From: Comamonadaceae bacterium OTU4NAUVB1
Lineage (GTDB): Bacteria; Pseudomonadota; Gammaproteobacteria; Burkholderiales; Burkholderiaceae_C
Length of the DNA stretch: 64,000 nucleotides
Reading direction: 5' to 3'
Assembly: GCA_024372625.1 (NCBI GenBank)
Contig: CP099605.1
Coordinates: forward strand, 2,294,001-2,358,000
Shown here in pieces: positions 8,680 through 16,884 of this stretch (position 1 is the stretch's first letter; each line of letters begins with the position of its first letter). Below the pieces are notes generated by a model. The model searched no databases. It saw nothing but the letters and a program-made list of their open reading frames with translations, and was not told where the DNA came from. The position numbers were made by a program, and so were the translations under genes.

Positions 8680-10500
8680 ATGCAATCAAGCCTGACCGAA
8701 ACCCTTGCGCCGACGGGCGCCGGCCCCCTCGCCGGTGGCGCCCCGCACGCGCCGCGACCCCTGCGCAACGGCGCGGTCGCCCTGCTCGACACCCTGGTGG
8801 AATGCGGCGTCGACACGATCTTCGGCTACCCGGGCGGCGCGGCGCTGCCGCTGTACGACGCCCTGCACGGGGAGCCCCGGCTGCGCCACGTGCTGGTGCG
8901 TCACGAGCAGGCCGCCGTGCACGCGGCCGAGGGCTACGCGCGCACCACCGGCCGCATCGGCGTGGTGCTGGTCACCTCCGGTCCGGGCGTGGGCAACACC
9001 ATCAGCGGCCTGCTCGACGCGATGAGCGATTCCGTTCCCGTGCTGTGCATCAGCGGGCAGGTCGCCACCGGCGTGATCGGCACGCAGGCGTTCCAGGAAA
9101 GCGACGCGCTGGGCATGTCGCGCCCGGTCACCAAGTGGAACCACCAGGTCCGGGGGCCCGACGAGATTCCGTCGGTGGTGCGCCGCGCGCTGGAGATCGC
9201 CGCGACCGGACGACCCGGCCCGGTGCTGCTGGACGTGCCCAAGGACGTGCAGCTGACGACCCTCGGCACGACGCCGGCGGCCCCGGCACGGCCGCCGCGC
9301 CGGGCGCGCACGGGCACGGGCACGCTCCCCACGGGCAGCCTGCAGCGCGCCGCCGACCTGATGTCGACCGCGCGCCGGCCGGTGGTCTACGGCGGTGGCG
9401 GCCTGGTGAACGCCGGCCCGGCCGCCTGCGAGGCCTTCACGCGGCTGGTGCGGCGGCTCGACGCGCCCTGCACCCTGACCCTGATGGGACTCGGCGCACT
9501 GCCCGCGTCGGACCCGCGCTTCCTCGGCATGCTGGGCATGCACGGCGCGCTGGAGGCCAACCTGGCGATGCACGAGGCCGACCTGGTGGTGTGCATCGGC
9601 GCACGCTTCGACGACCGCGTGACCGGCAAGCTCGACGAGTTCTGTCCCCACGCACGCAAGATCCACGTCGACATCGATCCGCTGAGCATCAACCGCACCG
9701 TGCGGGTCGACGTGCCGATCGTCGGCGACTGCGGCGCCGTGCTGGACGCGCTGCTGGCGCTGCAGCAGCTGCAGGACCTGCCGGCGGGGCGCCTGGCGCC
9801 CTGGTGGGCGCGCGTCGAGCGCTGGCGGGCCGAGCGCTGCTTCGACTTCGCCCCGCGCGCCGACGTGATCCTGCCGCAGCAGCTGATGCGCTCGCTGCAG
9901 GGGGCGCTCGACGGGCGCGACGCCATCGTCTCGACCGACGTGGGCCAGCACCAGATGTGGGCCGCGCAGCACCTGCGCTTCGAGCGGCCCGGGCGCTGGC
10001 TGACCTCGGGCGGCGCCGGCACCATGGGCTACGGCCTGCCGGCGGCCATCGGCGCCCAGATCGCGCACCCCGGGGCGCTGGTGGTCTGCGTGAGCGGCGA
10101 CGCCTCGGTGCTGATGAACATCCAGGAACTCTCCACCGCCGTGCAGCACCGCACGCCGGTCAAGCTGGTGCTGTCGAACAACGGCTACATGGGCATGGTG
10201 CGCCAGTGGCAGGAGCTCAACCACGGCAACCGCCTGAGCCACAGCTGGAACGAGGCGCTGCCCGACTTCGTGGCGCTGGCGAAGGCCTTCGGCTGGGGCG
10301 CCCGGCGCGTGTGCGATCCGGCCGAACTGGACGCCGCGCTGGCCGAGTGCCTGGCGTTCGAGGGACCGTTCTTCCTCGACGTGCAGGTGGCCGCGCAGGA
10401 GAACTGCTTTCCGATGATGCCCTCGGGCAGCAGCCATCACCGGGTGATGCTGGGCAAGGACCGCTGGTACGAGAACGCGTCGGAGGCCGACGGCGTCTGA
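8680..10500 (+). CDS. ilvB: Acetolactate synthase, large (catalytic) subunit type
   Basis: 606 residues. The ATG at 8680 is preceded by a weak AGGG; the frame extends upstream but without family sequence. Thiamine diphosphate enzyme layout: N-terminal PYR domain with GYPGGAALPLYD and catalytic Glu E76 in VRHEQAAVHAAEGYAR, central FAD/NAD-like domain, and C-terminal PP domain with GDASVLMNIQELSTAV and SNNGYMG. The RQWQ motif that follows contains the Trp typical of true acetohydroxyacid synthases, where it favours 2-ketobutyrate. It condenses pyruvate with pyruvate or 2-ketobutyrate for valine, leucine and isoleucine synthesis. No small regulatory subunit (ilvH) or ilvC follows, so this is probably a second, unlinked copy. 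The first 25 residues are an unusual Pro/Ala/Gly-rich extension. Confidence 0.85.
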   Translation: MQSSLTETLAPTGAGPLAGGAPHAPRPLRNGAVALLDTLVECGVDTIFGYPGGAALPLYDALHGEPRLRHVLVRHEQAAVHAAEGYARTTGRIGVVLVTSGPGVGNTISGLLDAMSDSVPVLCISGQVATGVIGTQAFQESDALGMSRPVTKWNHQVRGPDEIPSVVRRALEIAATGRPGPVLLDVPKDVQLTTLGTTPAAPARPPRRARTGTGTLPTGSLQRAADLMSTARRPVVYGGGGLVNAGPAACEAFTRLVRRLDAPCTLTLMGLGALPASDPRFLGMLGMHGALEANLAMHEADLVVCIGARFDDRVTGKLDEFCPHARKIHVDIDPLSINRTVRVDVPIVGDCGAVLDALLALQQLQDLPAGRLAPWWARVERWRAERCFDFAPRADVILPQQLMRSLQGALDGRDAIVSTDVGQHQMWAAQHLRFERPGRWLTSGGAGTMGYGLPAAIGAQIAHPGALVVCVSGDASVLMNIQELSTAVQHRTPVKLVLSNNGYMGMVRQWQELNHGNRLSHSWNEALPDFVALAKAFGWGARRVCDPAELDAALAECLAFEGPFFLDVQVAAQENCFPMMPSGSSHHRVMLGKDRWYENASEADGV

Positions 10501-10508
10501 GGCGGCCG

Positions 10509-10525
10509 CCCCGGCGGTGCCGGGG
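10509..10525. terminator. Hairpin between convergent genes
   Basis: A perfect 7-bp stem (CCCCGGC with GCCGGGG, loop GGT) lies just after the ilvB-like stop codon and before the end of the convergent small gene. There is no T-run, so function rests on position only. Confidence 0.35.
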
Positions 10526-10554
10526 AGTGGTCGGGGTCAGGGGTCGGCCGGCCC

Positions 10555-10785
10555 TCAGCCGTGGCGCTGCTGCTCCTGGTCGGGGCGGGGCCAGAACACG
10601 GGGATGTCTTCGCGCGCGCACAGGGCACGCGCCTCCAGTTCGCTCAACTCGGTCACGCTCAGGTGGTCGGCCACCTCGGTGTACGGCTCGTTGTCCTCCA
10701 GCGGCATCGGCTGGCTCACTTCGGGGAGATCGGTCGGGGACTGGTCGACTCGAGCGGCGCCTTTGCGTCTCAGGAATGCAATCAT
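10555..10785 (-). CDS. Small acidic protein of unknown function
   Basis: 76 residues from ATG 10785 (MIAFLRRKGAARVDQSPTDL). A longer start at 10815 is possible but adds a short unrelated segment. The protein is acidic, with DNEPYTEVADHL followed by a Glu-rich helix SVTELSELEARALCARED and the end IPVFWPRP. No signal peptide, membrane helix or known domain is visible. The coding look (third-position GC, sensible composition) and its place between converging genes support a real gene; I recall similar short proteins in Comamonadaceae but cannot name a family. Confidence 0.5.
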   Translation of the reverse strand: MIAFLRRKGAARVDQSPTDLPEVSQPMPLEDNEPYTEVADHLSVTELSELEARALCAREDIPVFWPRPDQEQQRHG

Positions 10786-10866
10786 GCTCAGATTGTGAGC
10801 GGTGGCTTCCCACACGCAGCCAAGCGTTTCACGACGTTACTTTCCAGGGTTAACCCGCTTGAACGT

Positions 10867-10878
10867 TTGTTGTAACAA
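10867..10878. promoter_or_regulatory. Inverted repeat TTGTT-GT-AACAA
   Basis: A perfect 5-bp inverted repeat sits in the 278-bp gap between the divergent small gene and the second thiamine diphosphate enzyme. A second perfect palindrome, GGGTTAACCC, lies at 10847-10856. Either could be a repressor site. No regulator gene is adjacent. Confidence 0.3.
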
Positions 10879-11063
10879 GGGTGGGGCAGTCTCGTTCCCG
10901 GATGTAAACCACGGCGTTTTCCCCGGCATCGGCGATGTCGCCGCGCCACACTGCGGCGTGGTCCACGCGCCGCGCGCCCCTATCCTTCGACGCCGGCGCC
11001 CGCGCCGCGAAACGCTCCCTTCCGCCTCCTGCGGTTTCCACCTCGCTTGATCCGACGAACACC

Positions 11064-12734
11064 ATGACCCCATCGCGCACCGGCGGCCAGATCCTGGTCG
11101 ACCAACTCATCCTCCACGGCGTGCAGCAGCTCTTCTGCGTGCCGGGCGAAAGCTTCCTGGCCGTGCTCGACGCCCTGCACGACGCGACCATCGACGTCAC
11201 GGTATGCCGCCAGGAAGGCGGCGCGGCCATGATGGCCGAGGCCCAGGGCAAGCTCACCGGCCGGCCCGGCGTGTGCTTCGTGACGCGCGGTCCCGGCGCC
11301 ACCAACGCCGCCGCCGGCGTCCACATCGCGCACCAGGACTCGACGCCGATGCTGCTGTTCGTCGGCCAGGTCGCGCGCGGCGCGCTGGGCCGCGAGGCCT
11401 TCCAGGAACTCGACTACGGCGCGGTCTTCGGCACCATGGCCAAGTGGGTGGTGGAGATCGACGACCCGGCGCGCGTGCCCGAACTGGTCTCGCGCGCCTT
11501 CCACGTCGCCTGCTCCGGCCGTCCGGGCCCGGTGGTGATCGCCCTGCCCGAGGACATGCTCACCGAGGCCGCCACCGTCGCCGACGCGCTGCCCTACGCC
11601 GTGGCCGAGACGCACCCCGGCGCGGCCGACATGGCGCGCTTCCAGGCGCTGCTGGAGGCGGCCGAGCGGCCGGTGGTGATCCTCGGCGGCAGCCGCTGGT
11701 CGGAGGCCGCCACGCGCGACGTCGCCGCCTTCGCGAGCGCGTTCGACCTGCCGGTGTACTGCTCGTTCCGCCGCCAGATGCTCATGAGCGCGGAGCACCC
11801 CTCGTACGCGGGCGATCTCGGCCTGGGCGCCAACCCGAAGCTGCTCGCGCGCATCCGCGACGCCGACCTGGTCGTGCTGCTCGGCGGACGCCTGTCGGAG
11901 GTGCCCTCGCAGGGCTACGAACTGCTGGAGATCCCGGTGCCGCGCCAGACGATGGTCCACGTCAACGCCGACGCCGACGAACTCGGCAAGCTCTACCGCG
12001 CGACGCAGGCCATCCACGCGACGCCGCAGGGCATCGCGCCGGCGCTGGCCGCGCTGCGCCCGACAGCGCCGGTGCGCTGGTCCGACCGCACGCGCGCCGC
12101 GCGCGCCGAGTTCCTGGCCTGGAGCGACCCGGCGCCGATCCGCATCCCCGGGCCGCTGCAGATGGGCGAGGTCATGCGGCACCTGCGCGAGGTGCTGCCG
12201 GCCGACGCCATCTTCTGCAACGGCGCGGGCAACTTCGCGACCTGGGTGCACCGCTTCTGGCCCTTCCGGGCCTTCGCCAGCCAGCTCGCGCCGACCAGCG
12301 GCTCGATGGGCTACGGCCTGCCCGCGGGCGTAGGCGCCAAACGGCTGTGGCCGGCGCGCGAGGTGGTGGTGTTCGCCGGCGACGGCGACTTCCTGATGCA
12401 CGGCCAGGAGTTCGCCACGGCCGTGCAGTACGGGCTGCCGATCCTGGTGGTGCTGCTGGACAACGCCATGTACGGGACCATCCGCATGCACCAGGAGACC
12501 CACTACCCGGGGCGCGTCAGCGCCACGCGGCTGCGCAATCCGGACTTCCGGGGCTATGCCGAGGTCTTCGGCGGTCACGGCGAGCGCGTGACGGACACCG
12601 CCGAGTTCGCGCCCGCCCTGGCACGCGCCCGCGCCAGCGGCAAGCCGGCCGTGCTGCACTGCCTGCTCGATGCCGAGGCCATCACGCCGGGCCGCACGCT
12701 GCAGGCGATCCGGGACGCGGCGCTGCAGGGCTGA
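11064..12734 (+). CDS. Thiamine diphosphate-dependent enzyme, acetolactate synthase superfamily
   Basis: 556 residues from ATG 11064. PYR domain with FCVPGESFLAVLDAL and catalytic Glu E51 in VCRQEGGAAMMAEA; central nucleotide-fold domain; PP domain with GDGDFLMHGQEFATAV and LDNAMYGT, the metal/diphosphate motif. After it the sequence reads IRMHQETHYPG and lacks the RQWQ tryptophan found in the neighbouring acetohydroxyacid synthase. The substrate is therefore probably not the branched-chain precursor pair. Members of this branch include carboligases, decarboxylases and enzymes of 2-oxoacid or sugar-acid breakdown. It is 563 bp from the ilvB-like gene, same direction, with the small minus-strand gene between. 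I cannot assign a reaction. Confidence 0.82.
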   Translation: MTPSRTGGQILVDQLILHGVQQLFCVPGESFLAVLDALHDATIDVTVCRQEGGAAMMAEAQGKLTGRPGVCFVTRGPGATNAAAGVHIAHQDSTPMLLFVGQVARGALGREAFQELDYGAVFGTMAKWVVEIDDPARVPELVSRAFHVACSGRPGPVVIALPEDMLTEAATVADALPYAVAETHPGAADMARFQALLEAAERPVVILGGSRWSEAATRDVAAFASAFDLPVYCSFRRQMLMSAEHPSYAGDLGLGANPKLLARIRDADLVVLLGGRLSEVPSQGYELLEIPVPRQTMVHVNADADELGKLYRATQAIHATPQGIAPALAALRPTAPVRWSDRTRAARAEFLAWSDPAPIRIPGPLQMGEVMRHLREVLPADAIFCNGAGNFATWVHRFWPFRAFASQLAPTSGSMGYGLPAGVGAKRLWPAREVVVFAGDGDFLMHGQEFATAVQYGLPILVVLLDNAMYGTIRMHQETHYPGRVSATRLRNPDFRGYAEVFGGHGERVTDTAEFAPALARARASGKPAVLHCLLDAEAITPGRTLQAIRDAALQG

Positions 12735-12928
12735 GGAAGGCGCGGTCCGCCGCCGGGACGGGTGCAAAGCCCGACACCGGCCCGGCGCCCCGATCCACGG
12801 GGCTTGAGCGACGCAGGACTACGTGAGCAGGGGCTTCCCGGACCCGGGGCCGGCCGTGATCGGGCGCCATCATCCGCCTCGATTCCAAACCAGGGCCAGA
12901 GAGCCTGCAACTCAACGTCGATCCAGCA

Positions 12929-13942
12929 ATGAACACACCTTACGCCAACACCGCCGCCAACCGCGCCATCGATCCACCCGCCTGGAAACGCGTCTCCTGG
13001 GGCGCCATCGTCGCGGGCGTCGTCATCGCCATCGTGGTCCAGATGGTGCTGAGCCTGCTGGGCGCCGGCATCGGCCTGAGCACCATCGACCCGATGCGCT
13101 ACAGCAGCCCCGACGCGTCGACGTTCGGCATCGGCGCCGGCGTCTGGTGGGCCGTGAGCAGCATGATCTCGCTGTTCGCCGGCGGCTGGGTCGCGAGCCA
13201 CCTGGCGGGCGTGCCCGAGAAGACCGACGCCCTGCTCCACGGTCTGGTGACCTGGGGCCTGGCCGCCATCGTGACGGCCTACCTGCTGGCCTCGGCCGTG
13301 GGTGCCGTGGTGCGCGGTGGCGCCAGCGTGGTCGGCACGGCCGCATCGGTGACGGCCACCGGCGCCGCCGCCGCCGCCGCGCCCCTGGCCAACATGGCCA
13401 AGGAGCAGCTGCAGTCCAGCGGCATCTCGTGGGATTCCATGAAGGACGAGGCCGAGAAGCTCCTGAAGCAGACCGGCAAGCCGGCCCTGCAGCCTGAAGC
13501 CATCGCCAACAAGGCCGAAAACGCCGCCGACCAGGCCACCGGCGCCGCCTCCGCGGCCGCCAACGGCCAGGCATCGACCGACGACCTGAAGACCGTGATC
13601 CAGAAGATCATCACCTCCGGCAAGGCCACCGTGGACCAGGTCGACCGCGACGCCGTCGTCAACGTCGTGATGGCCCGCGCCAACGTCGACCGCGCCGAAG
13701 CCCAGGCCCGCGTCGACGGCTGGGTGAAGAACTACGAGCAGGCCCGCGCCAAGTTCGAAGAGCAGAAGGTCGCCGCCGAAGCCAAGGCCCGCGAAGTGGC
13801 CGATGCCACCGCCAAGGCCTCGTCGCAGGCCGCCCTCGCCGCCGCCCTCGCCCTGGTGCTGGGTGCCATCGCCGCCGCCCTGGGTGGCCTGGCCGCCCGC
13901 CGTGACCCGATGGTGCGCACCAACGTGCGTGCCTACAACTGA
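12929..13942 (+). CDS. Membrane protein of unknown function (PhnA-like annotation in relatives)
   Basis: 337 residues. Hydrophobic segments are at about 25-47 (WGAIVAGVVIAIVVQMVLSL), 70-90, 105-125 and near the C-terminus 300-325 (Ala/Leu-rich). Between the last two is a long hydrophilic, Ala/Lys/Glu-rich stretch (about 150-295) likely to form helices or coiled coil, including VDGWVKNYEQARAKFEEQK. No catalytic motif is visible. Relatives are often labelled PhnA-like, but the zinc-ribbon of true PhnA is absent, so that label says nothing about function. A 42-residue gene follows 21 bp downstream and a strong terminator closes the pair, so the two are probably one transcript. Confidence 0.65.
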   Translation: MNTPYANTAANRAIDPPAWKRVSWGAIVAGVVIAIVVQMVLSLLGAGIGLSTIDPMRYSSPDASTFGIGAGVWWAVSSMISLFAGGWVASHLAGVPEKTDALLHGLVTWGLAAIVTAYLLASAVGAVVRGGASVVGTAASVTATGAAAAAAPLANMAKEQLQSSGISWDSMKDEAEKLLKQTGKPALQPEAIANKAENAADQATGAASAAANGQASTDDLKTVIQKIITSGKATVDQVDRDAVVNVVMARANVDRAEAQARVDGWVKNYEQARAKFEEQKVAAEAKAREVADATAKASSQAALAAALALVLGAIAAALGGLAARRDPMVRTNVRAYN

Positions 13943-13963
13943 TCCATTGAAAGGAAAATCGCC

Positions 13964-14092
13964 ATGTTCGGAAAACTCTTCAAGATCGCGACCGTCGGCT
14001 GGATGGCGCTCAAGTGGTATCGCTCGCGCAACGGCGGCGTCCGTGGCGCCGCCTCCACGACGAACGTGAACACGCCGTTCCGGCGCCGCTGA
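13964..14092 (+). CDS. 42-residue basic small protein
   Basis: ATG 13964 is preceded by AAAGGAAAAT at ideal distance. The product is MFGKLFKIATVGWMALKWYR followed by a Ser/Asn/Arg-rich tail ending in FRRR. It has a short amphipathic/hydrophobic N-terminal helix and a basic tail, which suggests membrane association. It sits 21 bp after the membrane protein gene and directly before an intrinsic terminator. The good ribosome site and the position between gene and terminator are the evidence; there is no recognisable family. Confidence 0.55.
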   Translation: MFGKLFKIATVGWMALKWYRSRNGGVRGAASTTNVNTPFRRR

Positions 14093-14130
14093 TGACGTGA
14101 CGCTGCGGCGTCGCGACCATCCCAGCAGGA

Positions 14131-14158
14131 AGGCCGGCGCCATCGCCGGCCTTTTTTT
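14131..14158 (+). terminator. Rho-independent terminator
   Basis: Perfect 8-bp stem AGGCCGGC / GCCGGCCT with a 6-base loop, followed by a run of T. It closes the membrane protein and 42-residue gene transcript. Confidence 0.88.
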
Positions 14159-14185
14159 CGTCCGCCCGGGACGGTCCGCGCCGCG

Positions 14186-15313
14186 TCAGCGCAGGCGCGC
14201 GGGCGAGAGCCTGGCCACGTCCAGTCCCTCGGCGCGCAACGCGTCGGGCAGCGGCTCGCCCAGCAGCAGGCTGCGCGCCAGCGACGCGGTGCCCGCGGCG
14301 CTCTGGATGCCGTAGCCGCCCTGGCCGGCGAGCCAGAAGAAGCCCTCGCGTTCGCCGTCCCAGCCGATCGCCATGTCGCCGTCGGCGACGAACGAGCGCA
14401 GGCCGGCCCAGGCGCGGTGCGGACGGCGGATGGTCATCGTGGTCGCCAGCTCGATGTGGTGGATGCCCAGCGCGACGTCCAGCTCCTCGGGCACCACGTC
14501 GTGCGGATGCACCGGGTCGGCATTGGCCGGCGAGCCCAGCAGCAGGCCGGCGTCGGGCTTGAAGTAGAAGCTCTCGTCGATGCCGATCACCGCCGGCCAG
14601 CGCGCCGCGTCGACGCCTTCCGGCGCCGCGAAGGTGAAGGCGGTGCGCCGGCGCGGTTCCAGCCCGATGGGCCGGGCGCCGGCCAGCCCGGCCAGCGCGT
14701 CGGCCCAGGCGCCGGCCGCGTTGACCAGGTGGCGCGCGCGCAGGGCCCGGCCGTCGGCCAGGGTCACGGTCCAGAAGCCGCCGTCGCGCGCGAGGCCGGT
14801 GACGTGCGCGTCGCTCCAGACGCGGCCGCCGTTCTGGCGGAAGCCGCGCAGGTAGCCCTGGTGCAGCGCGTGCACGTCGATGTCGCTCGCGCCGTCCTCC
14901 GCCAGGCCGAACACCGCGGCATCGGGCCGCAGGCACGGCACGGCGGCGAGCATCTCGTCCTGGCCGAGGCGGCGCACGTCGCGCGAGCGCTCCGACAGTT
15001 CGCGCCAGGTCGCCTCGAGCAGGTCGTGCTGGAAGGCCGAGGCGATGTGCATCACGCCGCGCGGCGTGAGGATGGGGTCGTCGCCGAAGACCGCCGGCGG
15101 CCGGTCGAAGAAGGCACGGCTCGCGCGCGTGAGCGCCCGGATCGCCGCCGTGCCGTAGGTGGCCATGTAGAGCGCGGCCGAGCGCCCGGTGGTGTGGTAG
15201 CCCGGCTGGCTCTCGCGCTCCAGCATCACCACGGGGGCGTGGGCCGAGAGTTCCCAGCCGACCGACGCGCCGGCGATGCCGGCGCCGACGACGGCGAATT
15301 CGAAGGTGTCCAT
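14186..15313 (-). CDS. FAD-dependent D-amino-acid dehydrogenase, DauA-like with altered substrate pocket
   Basis: 375 residues, the same length as D-arginine dehydrogenase of Pseudomonas aeruginosa, and alignable end to end from memory. N-terminal Rossmann motif VVGAGIAGASVGWEL, then QPGYHTTGRSAA, and at the C-terminus WAGLRSFVADGD and GQGGYGIQ. Conserved substrate residues are Tyr53, the Tyr in ESFYFKPDAG (Tyr249 in DauA) and the Arg in GLRSFVADGD (Arg305). Two others differ: position 48 is Leu (His in DauA) and position 87 is Val (Glu in DauA, which holds the guanidinium side chain). It should oxidise a D-amino acid to a 2-oxoacid, but probably not arginine. It is the last gene of a minus-strand operon after an amidase (22-bp gap). 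Confidence 0.82.
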   Translation of the reverse strand: MDTFEFAVVGAGIAGASVGWELSAHAPVVMLERESQPGYHTTGRSAALYMATYGTAAIRALTRASRAFFDRPPAVFGDDPILTPRGVMHIASAFQHDLLEATWRELSERSRDVRRLGQDEMLAAVPCLRPDAAVFGLAEDGASDIDVHALHQGYLRGFRQNGGRVWSDAHVTGLARDGGFWTVTLADGRALRARHLVNAAGAWADALAGLAGARPIGLEPRRRTAFTFAAPEGVDAARWPAVIGIDESFYFKPDAGLLLGSPANADPVHPHDVVPEELDVALGIHHIELATTMTIRRPHRAWAGLRSFVADGDMAIGWDGEREGFFWLAGQGGYGIQSAAGTASLARSLLLGEPLPDALRAEGLDVARLSPARLR

Positions 15314-15335
15314 GAGGCGGGTTCCGGTCGGGGTT

Positions 15336-16859
15336 TCAGACGGCGGAGGCGCTGCCGCCGGAGGCCGCGCCGCCCAGGATCGGCGGCGCGGTGACGATCG
15401 AGTCGAGCGCGGGCACCGGATGGCGCAGGCGTGCGGCGTCGGGGCGCGGGCGGCGCAGCGCGGGCATGTCGGCGAAGGCGCGTTCCATCGCGTGCGCCAC
15501 GCCCAGGGTGTGGCGGTCGGCGCGGAAGCGCCCGACGATCTGCAGCCCGAACGGCAGGCCCGCCGCGTCGGTGCCGCACGGCAGGCTCAGCGACGGGTGC
15601 GTGGTCAGGGTCGTGACGTAGGTCAGCGACAGCCAGCGGTAGTAGTTGGCCTGCGCCCGGCCCTCGACGTGCGTGGCGTGCGGCTCGGTCCAGGGGAACG
15701 GCGAGACCGGCGTGGTCGGCGCCAGGACGATGTCGTACTCGCGGTAGGCGGCCTGGAAGCGCGCGAGGATGCGCGTCTGCTCGGCCTGCGCCCAGGCGCA
15801 GTCGAGCAGGCTCATGGCCGCGCCCATCTCGTAGTTGGCGCGCGGGTTGGCGCCCAGGCTGGCCGGGTCGCGCTCGTAGGCCGCGCGCGTGCCGGCGACG
15901 AAGGCCTCGGCGCGCAGCACGTCGAAGCAGCGGTGCACCTCGCCGAGGTCGAAGGCCACCGGCTCGCAGCGGTGGAACAGGTGGCGCATGGCCGCGATCT
16001 TGTCGCGGAAGGCGGCGCGGATGCCGGGGTCGACGTCGCAGGCGCCGAAGTCCTCGGTGTAGCCCACGCGCAGGCCGCCCAGGTCGATCTCCGGCGGCAG
16101 CAGGAAGGCCAATGGATCGAGGTCGTGGGTCAGCGGGTCGGTGGCCGAGACGCCGGCCGTGGCGGCCAGCTGCAGGCAGGCGTCGGCGACCGTGCGGCCC
16201 ATCGGCCCGACCACCGAGATCGGCGTCCAGCCCAGCGGCTTGCGCGAACTGGGCACCACGCCCGGCGACGGCCGGAAGCCCACCACGCCGCACTTGGCCG
16301 CCGGGATGCGCAGCGACCCGCCGGTGTCCGAGCCGGTGCACACCGGCAGCATGTCCAGCGCCAGCGCCGCCGCCGAGCCGCCCGACGACCCGCCCGCGTT
16401 CAGGCGGTTGTCGAACGGGTTGCCGGTGGCGCCCCAGACCGGGTTGCGCGTGTTGGCGCCGGCGCCCATCTCGGGCACGTTGGTCTTGCCCGCGACGATG
16501 GCGCCGGCCGCGCGCAGGCGCCGCACCAGCACGTTGTCGGCCGCGGGCACGTTGGCGCGGTGGATCGGCGAGCCGAAGGTGGTCAGCAGGCCGGCGGTGT
16601 CCTCCAGGTCCTTCACGCCCAGCGGCAGGCCGTGCAGCAGGCCCAGCGGCGCGCCGGCCATGACGGCGGCCTCGGCGGCGCGGGCCTCGTCGCGGGCGCG
16701 CTCGAAGCAGGTGGCCGTCACGGCGTTGACGTACGGGTTGACCGCCTCGATGCGCGCGATGCAGGCGTCGAGCAGTTCGACGGGCGAGAGCTGCCTGGCG
16801 CCGATCAGGCGGCGCAGTTCGGTGGCGGGCAGCGCGATCAGGTCGCTCGGATGGGTCAT
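15336..16859 (-). CDS. Amidase (amidase-signature family)
   Basis: 507 residues from ATG 16859; 16 extra upstream codons are possible but lack family sequence. Amidase-signature Ser-Ser-Lys triad: Lys in LPLGVKDLEDTAGL, the cis-Ser in the TGSDTGGSLRIPA segment and the nucleophile Ser in the same block, with the glycine-rich signature LNAGGSSGGSAAALA before it. The family hydrolyses amides to acid and ammonia in the cytoplasm; the substrate varies widely. GatA is unlikely because no gatB or gatC is present. In the operon it lies between a Bug-type solute-binding protein and a D-amino-acid dehydrogenase. It may release a D-amino acid from an imported amide or N-acyl compound; that is inference. 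Confidence 0.85.
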   Translation of the reverse strand: MTHPSDLIALPATELRRLIGARQLSPVELLDACIARIEAVNPYVNAVTATCFERARDEARAAEAAVMAGAPLGLLHGLPLGVKDLEDTAGLLTTFGSPIHRANVPAADNVLVRRLRAAGAIVAGKTNVPEMGAGANTRNPVWGATGNPFDNRLNAGGSSGGSAAALALDMLPVCTGSDTGGSLRIPAAKCGVVGFRPSPGVVPSSRKPLGWTPISVVGPMGRTVADACLQLAATAGVSATDPLTHDLDPLAFLLPPEIDLGGLRVGYTEDFGACDVDPGIRAAFRDKIAAMRHLFHRCEPVAFDLGEVHRCFDVLRAEAFVAGTRAAYERDPASLGANPRANYEMGAAMSLLDCAWAQAEQTRILARFQAAYREYDIVLAPTTPVSPFPWTEPHATHVEGRAQANYYRWLSLTYVTTLTTHPSLSLPCGTDAAGLPFGLQIVGRFRADRHTLGVAHAMERAFADMPALRRPRPDAARLRHPVPALDSIVTAPPILGGAASGGSASAV

Positions 16860-16884
16860 GGCGGGGTCGTCTCCGTGGCGGGGG

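Noticed and set aside
5778..10853. A 1691-codon open frame on the plus strand spanning clpV and the acetolactate synthase gene
   Set aside because: It runs antisense to clpV and out of frame through ilvB, with His/Arg/Gln-rich composition and no family motif. It is a by-product of high GC content.
10847..10856. Perfect palindrome GGGTTAACCC
   Set aside because: Only 10 bp, with no partner site or known regulator; noted within the neighbouring regulatory entry but not claimed as a site.
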